Source of the DNA: Sperchopsis tessellata | Taxonomy: Eukaryota > Arthropoda > Insecta > Coleoptera > Hydrophilidae | NCBI GenBank assembly: GCA_033557685.1 | Contig: JAWQRN010000519.1 | Span: 1-28,755, forward strand | Reading direction: 5' to 3' | Length of the DNA: 28,755 nucleotides | In this document: piece by piece, positions 1 to 12,300 of the stretch | How the letters are laid out: every line of letters begins with the position of its first letter | How positions within the stretch are numbered: position 1 is the stretch's first letter | Translations under genes and position numbers: made by a program | The notes under the pieces: generated by a model | The model's input: only the letters and a program-made list of their open reading frames with translations | Database searches by the model: none | What the model was told of the DNA's origin: nothing

Positions 1-65
1 TTCAATTTAATAACATAATACAGATAATTCAGTACGTATTATCTGTATTATGTTATTAAATTGAA
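1..65. repeat. Perfect 28-bp inverted repeat (hairpin) at the window edge
   Basis: Bases 1-28 are the exact reverse complement of 38-65, with a 9-base spacer. The left arm begins at base 1, so the repeat may extend beyond the window. It lies about 160 bases upstream of the first visible exon. It could be the centre of a foldback or MITE, or simple AT-rich palindrome growth. No coding content. Confidence 0.9.
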
Positions 66-226
66 GAAGGGATTCAAATATCGCTGCTTAGAAAACTAAA
101 CTAAGATCTGCACCTTTTATGTTTTATTACAAATAGGGTATAGTTAATTATTAAACATTTAGTTATTCATATAATAAGTAGATGTAGGGTGGCTATTTTT
201 ATTTAAATGTTTTTTTTTTATTACAG

Positions 227-375
227 TGAAAATGATTGCCAACAGCGTTCAAGAAGAAGAAAAGTTAAACGCAATGTTGAGGGTATGGAAAACCCCTACC
301 AGGCGCCTTACTTCTTCATTATCTGTCTTCGAAGAAACGCCAAATCTAGATGAATTCTGCCCATCGCCTATACAA
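227..375 (+). CDS. Exon 1 seen here (start codon ATG at 232)
   Basis: A long T-tract ending TTACAG (to 226) marks an acceptor, and CAA|GTAAGT at 375/376 is a consensus donor. ATG 232 has A at -3. The preceding TG AAA could also be read as coding if an upstream exon supplies one base, so this start is likely but not certain. The 48 residues are polar and carry TPTRR, TPN and PSP, which are SP/TP sites of the kind proline-directed kinases use; phosphorylation is inference only. The exon lies 14.6 kb from the next one but the phase (0) matches. Confidence 0.72.
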
Positions 376-3300
376 GTAAGTCCTTCTTGGAAAACTGTTA
401 TCAATATTTATGTACATGTTATATCCAGGGTGCTAATTAAATGATATGCCTGTTTGAACGATATCATTATCGATGTCAAATATTTTTATCGCATTTTAAC
501 AACAATTATATGAAGGTAACATCATTTTGTGTTTAGAAGCCATACGGTAGATATTTTTTCTATGCTTTGAGTTATCGCGATTTACTATTAAACAATATGT
601 TTCAATTAATTTCAAGAAACATGGATAACTAGTCTGTTAAAAGGTAATTTTGAATTACTTTATGTAATTATTCCAAGATTGGCCATGTTCATGGAGACAC
701 TGCTAGTATAGGAATGGGATACACTTCTCAATGGAAATTATTATAATGTATGTCTCTATAGTTAATCCTTTGATTAGAATAGTTCATTAAGACTGGTTTT
801 TACGAAAGTATTTGATTTTGTATTATATGTAAACCGTAAAAACCTATGTCTCTCAAAATCTACCGGTTAAATTTTCTCCACGTGCATGAAAAGTTATTTT
901 TTTGTATTTATAAATATAATTAATTAACTTCTTTATATCTACTTGGTAATACAATTTCATTATTTAGCTAACAATTATTTAAAAAGTTATTTTATCAAGG
1001 TGTTCATGATTTAATCTTAAAAATTTGACAATTAGAAAACAACGTTTTCTCGGCTTATAGATTATAATGATACATAATATATTGCAAGATTAAAAACTTT
1101 GTACAACCATCATCTAATTTGATCTAATCACCTGCCTTGCACCATCTCCTAAAAACACTGAGTAATCTCATCAGATCAATTGTTTTTGTCATTTAATTAC
1201 TACAAGGCCATTTGCCAAGTTGAACTACCTTTTTATAGATATTACAGTGACACTTCCATCGGTTGTGTATCTTAATGTTCAGATTAAGTAAATTAAAGCA
1301 TAAATATCTCGTTAAACAGAGAGACAAAGCTCAAGTTTGTACAAGTTTCGATAATTTCCCCCTGAAACGGTGTTTGAAAATTTTAAAAATTTAACAAACA
1401 ACTTACAGTACTTAGACTTCTACGGCCACAGTAAATATCTTCAGGTTTTTCGGGAGATAACCTTGTATAGATTTTCTTTTTGCCGACGTTTCGTTCACCG
1501 TTGTAGGGGACAATATCAAGACATGTAGGGCTTAAAAATGCTAATTGTAGATTGTCAGGTAGCTCTGAAAAATGCGAGGTGTAGGTGCCGACCAGCTCTA
1601 GAAAGTGCTAAGTATAAACTCTCAGAACTGCTAGTCATAGAATTAAAAAAGGATATTCTATGATTGGCAGTCCTGAGAGCTACACCTAGCACGCTTAAGA
1701 AATGTACAAAAATCTACAATTAGCATTTTTAAGAGCTACATCTCTTGAAAATGCCCCCTGCAACGGTGGACGAAACGTCGGTAAAAAGAAAAGCCAACGC
1801 ACGGTTATCTACATGAAAACCTGAAGATAGAAACATAAGTACAGTTCTTGTGCGGAACCGTTGGATGTCATTTCGGTTAGCAAAACAAATTTTTTGTTAT
1901 TGTTTTATGTTTAGGTAAATTTATCTTTTATTTCCTTCAAATATTTATAAGACATAAAGGAAATGTTTAAATTTATGTATTGCCTTCGGGACGTACCGCT
2001 CTGAAATAATAATTTATGCATCATACGTTAATAATAATTTTAATAAACAGAGTGAATCAAACGGTCTAGACACTCTCAAAATTATCTTATCTTATATGTG
2101 TGTTAATTCAATTTTATTTATATCTTTGCAAAACTTATGATATCTTATTTTCTCATGTTGAAATCTATTGTATAATGGAGTGTCATTTTTGGCTTTTACC
2201 GTGAATCTAAGATAGAGGTAAGCAACATGGGCGTTGAAAAGAAAATATAATTTCCAAGTAAAAAAAAATGGATTCTTAAATATTATACTTCTTTGCACGA
2301 CTGTTTTGTGTCATTATAGATAACCTATGCTATTTGATACCCCTATTGTTGTCAGATTCAATATAATAATGTTTTACATTGGTAAAACAGTAAATATACA
2401 TACTCTCTATTTATTTGAAAAACTTTAATCCATTGAGGGTAGGGGGCAAAGAATACAACATAGCTTTAATAGGCTGGCTTTTCATCAGTTGATTCCACAA
2501 AATCCTAAGGAAAATCTAAAATACTCATTTTACACTATCGTTTTTTGCAAGAATGTAATACAAGCTTCATTGATATAATGCCAGAAAAAAACTCGTGTTT
2601 GCTGAATAGTAACTAATTAAATCTACAAAAAATGTAATATAACCTATATTAACACTTAATAAACTGTTCGGGTGCTAATCTATTTGTTTAGATTATGCAT
2701 GCAGAGCTCAAATGGGAGACTTTCACTAAATGAAATAATTCTCAACAATTTGAAGATGCATTGATTATGTATTTATGTCATTGCCTCATTGATTATATAT
2801 TTACAAGCATGTAAAAAGATATCGTATGCCATAAGAATTTTAGATTTCATAAAATAGGATAGAGTAAGAGCTTGTTATGGAGTGAAACATTGAATAAATA
2901 AACTTTATAAATATAAAGTTTCAGTCATAGGCATGCAGCTTTGTGTCTGTATGCATTATTTAAAGATTTATTTTTCATTTTTTGATCGCAGTATTGCTGT
3001 TGACCAGAAAATCAATACTTAGCGAATTCACTTGCATTTAAATACTCAACTAGGTCACTGCTCAACGACATGTAATTATTCTGAGTGAATAGCTATGATA
3101 ATTTGGTAATATTTCGTAACGCAGCGTTTCATGGCGCCAACTAAATTTAGAAATTGTTGGAGAAGAATATTAAAAACATGTTAAGATAGTAATTATTTTG
3201 AATACGTCTGTCATTTCATCAGGTGAAAATATAAATTGCTGGCATTATATTCTTAATTTGGGCTTTTCAGTTGAAGCGTTATTATTATACAAATTATCAC

Positions 3301-6300
3301 ACGTACGTATTATTTCGAAATATTTAATTTGGAAATTGATTTAGACTTTTTTTAGTAATATTTAGTAACACTAACAATCAGCGTGATTTTTTGAAGGCCG
3401 AAAATATTCAATACCTTCCTAATCTGTGTGCATGTTGTTATTGCGTGTTCATTCCGGTATGTTTTTAAATTAAACAAATCTAAACAGATTAACTAAATTA
3501 GTTCTAATCTGACCTCCAATAGCCATCTAACGGTATATGAGATCTCTCATAGCATAATGCTTATTATTTAAATCGTAGTTACGAGACGATGTACTAAAAC
3601 CGTGCAAAGTAGAAAACTATAAATAACTAATGCAGTATGCAAGACATAATTTGTTGGCATTTTCTGTACGAATATTTTAAGAATAGTACATTGCTACGCA
3701 GTGTCGTAACAACAGAGTGGGACCTAGTGCAAAGTTAATAAAAGGGCCCCGAATTTTGAGGAGCAAATTTGACTGTCCCTATATTACAGTTTTATATATA
3801 ATAAATAAAAGAAGATTGTAAACATATGGTTAGGATAACACAAATAAAAATCCCTCCATAGTATTACAAAATAGATTCAATTACATTTTAACTTTTCTAG
3901 ATTTCATTCCTGCGAAATTTCTAATAATATTATCTTCGATATTTAATTCACGTACTCTCTGGTGATAAAATGGCGAGTCCTGACAACTTTTCTTTAGTCA
4001 TTGTTCTTCGTAAATAGTTCTTTATTCATTTTAATTTAGAGAATGATCATTTCGATGTTACCACACTTACTGGCAGGATTAAAAATAAATAGAGTGAAGT
4101 ATAAACAAACGGGAAAGCCGAAAGAAGAGAGATATTTTGAATAATTAACAATTCAGCTACCTCTCATATTGAAGACAATTTGGATATTTCTGTAATCAAA
4201 TTAGCCCTGAAGGATAGGAGTTGAGCACTAAACGAAGATGTTAAATTAGATTGATACTCATTTTACAGACATTCTGCTATTTCATCAGTTTCTGTTTGTT
4301 TAGTTGTATGGTGCAGTCTGGCAAAGTTACCAGCGATCTCTTTTAAACTTTATAAACGTCTCTGAAGTTCCATCACAGCTGTGTCGAAGATAACCTTGAA
4401 AACTTCAGTTTCAGAACGATTTTCTGCATTAATAATCCTCTGATCTTCACATAGCTCACAATGCTAATCGTTTGACTTCACTCTTACGTATATCTTGATC
4501 TTTTGCACTTTCTTTTCTTTAAAGTAACTCCTTGATATCTGCGGACTTTCCGAAACATTGTTTAGCAACTGAACTGTTTTCGACAGTTCAACATTTTGTG
4601 ATTGTAATAATTTTGAGACAGAATCCACAGACTGCAAAATATTTGATTTTTGTTTAAATGCTTTTGCTCTTAACATTTCTTCTTTGTGTTTGGTCAGAAG
4701 AATTATTTGTGTTAAAGCTTTCATCACATTTCTAAAATTATATTTCAGGGCATGCAATGACGAGTATCTCGATGACCAATGAGTTGCTGATATTTTGTTC
4801 AAGGTTATTTTAGTAGACTCCGAGAAAGAGCGTAGAGATTCTTATATTTTACCGTTACTTGAAAATAATTCTGTGAGACCTTCGACTAAATCAAGAATTT
4901 TTTGACTTATAGTGATGCTGACATAGCTTCGTTAATTACTAAATTAAGATTGTGTGCGGCACAATGTACATATTTAGCATTTGTATATTTGACTTTAAAT
5001 TTAGCTTGCACTCCACCATATATTCCTCTCATAACAACTGCTCCGTCATAACTTTGACCACGCATTGTAAATTGATCCAGGCCACAGTCTTTAAAATTAG
5101 CTTCTATAAGTTTTGTCTTTCTGTCGAATGATCGCTTGCTGCATTAAACGTGAGAAACGATTCATTCACTTTTTTGCGATACCATATCATATATTTTAAC
5201 AATATAAAGGAAGGTTTTCATTAGCTATATTGAGTCTAGTGTTTCTCCTAAGCTGCGCACAACGTTTAAAGTTCAATAGCAGCAAGAACCCTTTTTTGCT
5301 CTTAGATTTTCTTAGTAACTGCAAAGGGTAGTGATGCTTTTTTTGCTCTTCGATTTTGCATTTCAGTGTATCCCGCCGACACATTTTTAATACCTGGAAA
5401 CTCTGATGCCCTCCCAGAGCTCCGGGCCCTGATACGCCAATGCCGCTACGATTATATTCTAACTACGTTTAATTGCGTGTCAAGCACGAGAGCTGCTGGC
5501 AGGAATTCCAAATTGCCAAGTTATTTTTTAAATAAACTATTATGTTTACAAAATACAAGTAGTCTATTCGTAACATTCGCCACTCATTTTTTATGTTTAC
5601 TACGCCAAAAATTTCTTGAATGACGATCGAAATATTTATGTCATCCAAGAGTAGTAAAATAAGTCGTACTGTAAATGTATCAAGGCGAATAAACCCTACT
5701 TTATAATGAATGCTTACATTAAAACATGGTGGATTTAAAGCAATATTCTTTAGAATTTGCTGCAACGTTTTATCGGTATGATATCGAAATACTGGTTTAT
5801 ATCAACCATTGGAAATGACAAATGTTTTGTGTAGAAATTTTAAGTTTAAAACAAATTTGTTTTCATCACATCCTGCGAATTGCTATTTATAAATGAAGCA
5901 TACAATATTGAAAATCATTAGCTATATTTTTAGATTTAAAATAAACTTTCATTATTGTCTATATATATATATATCTTCAAAATTACCCTATTAGAGGTAG
6001 CGTAGTATCTCATAAAAATATCAACCATTTCATTAAAATAAAAATTTTAGCAGAACTATAGATCAAAAACCCTGTAATTTCGATAGAATTCACTGTGTAT
6101 AAACGCTTGAAACTCTCTTTTCTACACCTACGGAATCTCGAATCTGGTACCAATTAGACAGCATAATTAATTAATAATTTATCTACTCAAATCATACAGA
6201 TCTTATTGAAGTTCTGCCAGAAGCGCTATAGTCTTTAATTTTAAATCACAGCAATTTTGTAAGTGTAAAAATCACAGCCATTTTGTAAGTGTAAGTTAAC

Positions 6301-9300
6301 TACTATTCTCTTAGATATTGTGTGTAACATTTTATTCTGGGACGTAGGAAACCTCATAGTAATTGGAGATACCTTATATTTCCATTACACGCGACAAATA
6401 TCTACACATTTTTTGCTGAAGTGGGGGCGATATTTAACTAATAGTGTTTGATAAATTAACTCATTTTAGTATTTTTATTTATGTAATTTACAGAAAATTT
6501 GAAAAAAATGCAATCTATTAATAATGTCTAATTCAAGTACCTAATTATTGTTTAGTTTTTATTCAAGTAGGGGTGGCTCAAAATTAATACAATTGGTCGT
6601 CTCGTTTCACTTTAAATGTACAATCAAGGGATGGTAATTTCGAATCTTGGGGAGCTTACTTTTTATTTGCGGTGTTAACATTTAAATAGCCAATTTATTT
6701 ATCAGAAAATTTATAACTTTATTTTATTATTAACTCTTGTTATTTATTAATAGTGTATTTTTTATTTTTTGCTTCGTTCAATTTATTAGCTTAAAAAAAT
6801 AATTTAAAATGAGGAATATTCAAATGAAATATACTTAAATGTTTAATTATTTTAATGTTATCACCGCACAAAAAAAGAGAGGTATCTCCCATATTCGTAC
6901 TTACAACCGCTTGATTGTGCATTTGAATTGAAATGCGATTGACAAGTGTTTCATTATTAAGCCATCCCTACTTGACAAAAAGATAATCATAATCATGGAT
7001 TTGAAATAGGCATTAAAAATATAAATATATAATTAAATGATTAAAATTAGTATTAACCGCTCGGGCGCAAATATAAGGTACTTCCAGATTTACATATAAT
7101 TTCCTATTCCCCAGAATAAATGATTACACACGATATAATGGTTTAGAGTACAAGAGTTCCAAGTGGCATTTTTTTAGAAAATCTTTTTTGCATGAAATAT
7201 CTTCCATCTGTCCACATTTTTGTAGTATATAACGGGGCCCAATCGTTAGAATGCTGTACTAAGCGTTTTGAGAATATTAAGGGTTTTAGTACATCAATTT
7301 TTAAACATTCTTCAGATTTTTATATCATGAATGCTTAACTCTTTTTAGATTTATGCTTGACGATAACTCCATATTATAAAGTAAAAAATACTGTTTTATA
7401 AAACAGTTTAGAAAACACTATACACCTCAGCATACAACGCAGATAGTATAATTATTTCAAAATATTATAAGTGGTTTAACTATACACATATCTGATTAGC
7501 AACTTTCTAATATTAAATTCACACACACATTGAACACAATGGTTCTTTTAGATAAGCAACGTCATTTAAACTATATCATAGGAAAATTAAAACGTATTAG
7601 TTTTATAAGCATATACATCAAATTGGTAAATGGTAAAATTAAAGGACGGGAATCTTAATATGCTTCCGTCTCTCTGCGAACACACGAATAAATTATAACA
7701 GAACAATTTAATTAGTACATATGTACAAACAAAAATTACGGCTAAGTGTGTCATGAATTTAGTAGCATTTTAAGTAAATAAATGAAATTGTATAAATAAA
7801 AAAAAAAACTGTAGGTAAATAAATTAAAAAATATGTATGAACTAAAACAAAAATTAGTTGTTTCCTTGGCCGCACATGAATGTATTATAATGAAATTTGA
7901 TTAAATCAAATCTCGAGCTAAGCGTCTTAGTCACTATATTAAATATATATATATATATATATCAAATATGCATCGAAAAATTTAGGAACAAGCCGAAATT
8001 GCAGTACAAATGCATATTTGATTTCTTATATAAATGCTTTAAGATCGTGAGTAAGCATATTATAAGAGGTATCGCAATGATGCAATTGAATAATCATTAC
8101 ATTCATTTTAATATTAATCTACACGAGATAGCTATTTTCGCATACGAATATTCGTATTTAATATATTGACTTGGACGCTTTGCTCAAGATTTGATTTAAT
8201 CAAATTTCAAAATAATATGAACTAAAATTGAAAATTCCCTTTTATTTATAAATTATAAGATAAATATACAGTATTTCAGTAAGATACGATATTATGTAAA
8301 TTCATAGAATGTTAAACAATGTAATGTTTATTTATTAACAAAATAGTAAGTTATTTTTAACTACTACAAACAAACTTAGAAAGTATATCTACTGCACGCT
8401 TATCATATAAGATATAAAGCATTGAGATAAAAATTTATATCCAATTTAGAAATGTCGCTCATAACCTTTTGGATTTCAACCCTCTAACATTTAACCACAT
8501 GATGTAACGTTACATTTTCCCCGTTTCTCTTGGCCTCTCTGACAGCATTAAACTAAAATAATTGACGATCACATAGGAAAATTGTTTCTCTCAGAAAACT
8601 TCCCTGAAAGTGGAGGTTATTTTATTGTACTAAACTATTTTTCCGTAAGATGCACTAAACCTTATGAACAATATAAGTTGCTTAATCTAGAACTGGTGTA
8701 TATAGATAAGTTTTGTATGCTCACCAAAGGCGAAAACAGGAAAAGGTAAATAAAAGACAAAAACATCTCAAAAATGTTTTTGACGGTTTCAAAATGTCGA
8801 CATACATATATACATATGATCATCATTATCATCATAATTAGTCGTCATTTATCCACTGCTGTACGGAGGCCTTCCCTTCCACTCGCCACGGTTGTGAGTC
8901 CTTCTCATTCACGTGACTCCCAAATAGCTTCTGAGTTATCTGTCCCACCTGCCATTGGGTCTTCGTCTTGGCTTTACGTTGTCTCTCGGCTCCCACACGG
9001 TTAATTCCTTTAACCATCGATGATTTACTCGTCTTCCAAGATGTCTTGCCCAGTTTCATTTTTGCATCTTCGCCGGTCCCCACCTTAGTTTGACTTCTTA
9101 TACCACATCGCCTTCTATCGCTAATTCTCAAACTCATCATGTATCTCTCAATATTTCTTTACGTTATTTGGAGATCCAATATATGCAAAGCCTTTATACG
9201 CTATAACAGACAAAACACACTGATCGAAGACCCAGCGTTTCGAATTTATATACAACTGAAATATGCTGCTGAGGCTCAGTTGTACTCCATGCAAGCTATG

Positions 9301-12300
9301 TCAACTCCATATATAATGTTACGGTTTCTAGCTAGCTCATTACGCATTACTTTCGTGTTACTAAGATTCGTCAAAAGGCCTACATCTTTAGTTTCAGAAT
9401 CCAGATCAATCATTTTTTTTGAAGCTCCTCAATACTGTCTGCAAATATCACGATATCATCTGCAAATCTCTAATGATTAAGATCTTCTTCATTGAGATGT
9501 ATGCCCTTTTATTCATAAATTTCCAGGTACATACACTCTAGAGCTGCACTGACCAACAGTCGTCGAATACTGTTTCCTTGTCGTACACCTTTCTGAATAT
9601 CAAACGGTTCCGTTCTTTAATGTAATTTAATATTTGATGTGGCTTTTTCAAAGATGCTTTGAATCAGAGTCTTGATAGAGTTAAATGCTTTCTTGTAGTT
9701 TACGAAAGCACAACATAGTAGCAAATTATATTGGTTACATCTAGATATTGATCAGAGCACAGTGTGCATGTGATCAATAGTGCTATTTTCACCTGTTCAT
9801 TATGTTGGTGAGAATCGAATGGTGATTCCTCATTATTTTGATAAGGATCTCTTGAGCCACAGTTGTAAGACTGATTGAATGGTCATTTTTCAAGTCTTCT
9901 TTCCCTGGTGCAGCAATTGTAGATGCACACATTTTTATATATAAAACGCCTAAAAACAGCAAATTGTTCTGCAAGTCGATATTTTTTATAGATTTATTTT
10001 ATATTATTCATTATATATGATCGCGCTAAAAAAATCTCAATCTAAAGAAAAATGTAACTATACATTAAATGCGAATGCATGCGTGTTGGAATGCTATTTG
10101 AACTTTGGATATTAATTAACTCGTTTTATTTTATTGGCGCGCAACGGAATTCCTAAAAACAAAACGCAGTATTGATGCCAAAATTTTAGACACAATATGG
10201 CGATAAAAATTAACAACACATTTCACGATCACGAAAGATGGCAATGATCATTTACGTCAAAACAATTTGTGCAAGAGAATATAAATTGAAATGTTTTGAT
10301 GACCCTATTTAACAATTAAGAGATAAACCATATTTTACTTTTTTAAATAACAGCATTTGAACAAATTTTTGCACATATAGTCGTTATCAAGATTTAAAAA
10401 GCATGTATTATTCACATGTCTATTGGTGAATATAAAAATTTACCTAAATTAATGCCTAGATATTTGACATTGGTCTGTTGTATAATATAGTCAATTAAGT
10501 AAATTTAGGTATTTCAATTATTGTGAAAGTTCACTTAACAGTTGTTACTTAGAGTAATAATTCACGTCTAATAAGGAAACCTATTACGAATAAAATGTTG
10601 GATTTTTCGCTTTTACCTTAAGTAAATGCTCATGAAATTACTTATCATATCCTATTGTTCCGTTGTTTTGCACATGCAACCTTCCTTGGGACAATAACAA
10701 ATACATAATCAATGTATCTTAAAATAATTGAGAAGTAATTAATTTAGAGAAAGCCCTTATGTTATACTGTCTCAACATTAATATATTTTCAACAGTTTCT
10801 TAGGCTTTAATCTATCTTAAGAGTATGTAGCATAACACAAGTTGCATAACCAAGCTGCTCCCTCAAGAATAAATAAAGTTTTAATTGGTATAATGTGTCA
10901 ACAAAAACGACGTCTTTATATATAACATTTTTAGTTGACAAAACATGAATAATGAAGAGATTGTTACTGAGATTCCAGAAAAGATAAGTTTAAAAGTTAA
11001 ATATTTTAAACATTATGTTTTTTTACTTGTTTATAAATACTAAAATGAAGAAATGAACACACCATTTATTTTAATAGTTAATTATGATCCAGAAGTTATA
11101 ATTTACTGCTGTTGGTTTTGGCACATTTTGCTATTCACTGATATGAAAAATAATATAGTATAGTTTCTCCAGTTGGTACTGGCATTTTGCCATGGAGTAA
11201 TACTTTCTTGATGAATTTAAATAAATCTATTTTTAAAAATTCTTTGATCAGGCAGCTTTCAGTAACTAATTATCAAACTTTTGAGTAATTTTGTAAAATT
11301 ATAACTAATTATGTAAGTATGCAGTGAATGGTTATACTCTTGCTAATAAAAGATATGACTATCATGCAAGATAAAAATCCTGACCGACAGTATCTTTTCT
11401 ATCAAAATTATTGCTATTGAAAAGTGAGAACCATCATGAAAGTAATATTTAAACAAGTGTTTCCCAAACCACGTACCGCGAAGTAGAATTGTTTTCATTA
11501 GAGGGAAGCACATGTAAAAACAATTACATTTGATTTAAAACAAATACTGGACCAAATTCTGAAAATAATTATATTAACATTTTTCATTTTCCTTTTTTTT
11601 AAATACAAGCAAATAAGAAAACTGATTTTCTATCCATAAATGTAAAAAGTTTTTGATTGGATAAGAAACCCATATATCTTGTCACTCTTACCAGAAGAGG
11701 AGGAATTAGCAGACCTAGCAAATGACCGAAGTGTAAATTTTACTTTAAAAAACTCTCGCGGCATTGGATCCCTTACTAAATGTCAAATTTATTTTAGAAT
11801 TATTTATTAGTATTCTATACAGTTCTAGTCCTAGGTAAGGTACTAATAATTTTGTCTAAATTGTGCCTTGAAGTTTGTGAAACATTGTTGTTTAAGCGAT
11901 AGTAAGACATATTTACATTTTTTGAAGGTTTTATATTATTTCTTAGAATTCCAAAGTTACTATTAACTAAGTCAGTCTCGGCTCAAGTGCATTTCTGCAT
12001 AAATTTATATGTAGGCCAATGACCTTCAGCAAGATATTGCTGCTATTTGTTATGAATATTTAAATATGAAAAATAAAGGATTACATTATCAGTTATATTG
12101 GCTACTAGAATCAGGTAGTTAATTAATTATTGATATCATTTTTATCATTTATCCAAATGTCTTTATTCCTTCAGATATACTTAAAAATTATAATTAAAAA
12201 TTATTTGTTTGTTCCAATAATATAAATTTTAGTTGTAGTCACTGTATATTGAAGCACTAAACTATTATTACATTAAATTTATATTAATACAAAATGTACT

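Noticed and set aside
1435..1830. CRISPR-like or regulatory array reading of the repeated cgaaacgtcgg blocks
   Set aside because: The blocks are inverted copies in a foldback, not regularly spaced direct repeats, in eukaryotic DNA.
5366..5765. Overlapping ORFs of 85 codons (plus) and 98 codons (minus)
   Set aside because: They straddle the hAT terminus and AT-rich DNA, share no motif with known proteins and lie on opposite strands.
7897..8169. 90-codon plus-strand ORF
   Set aside because: It lies inside the MITE between its inverted repeats, has Ile/Tyr/Asn-rich AT-driven composition and crosses a TA microsatellite.
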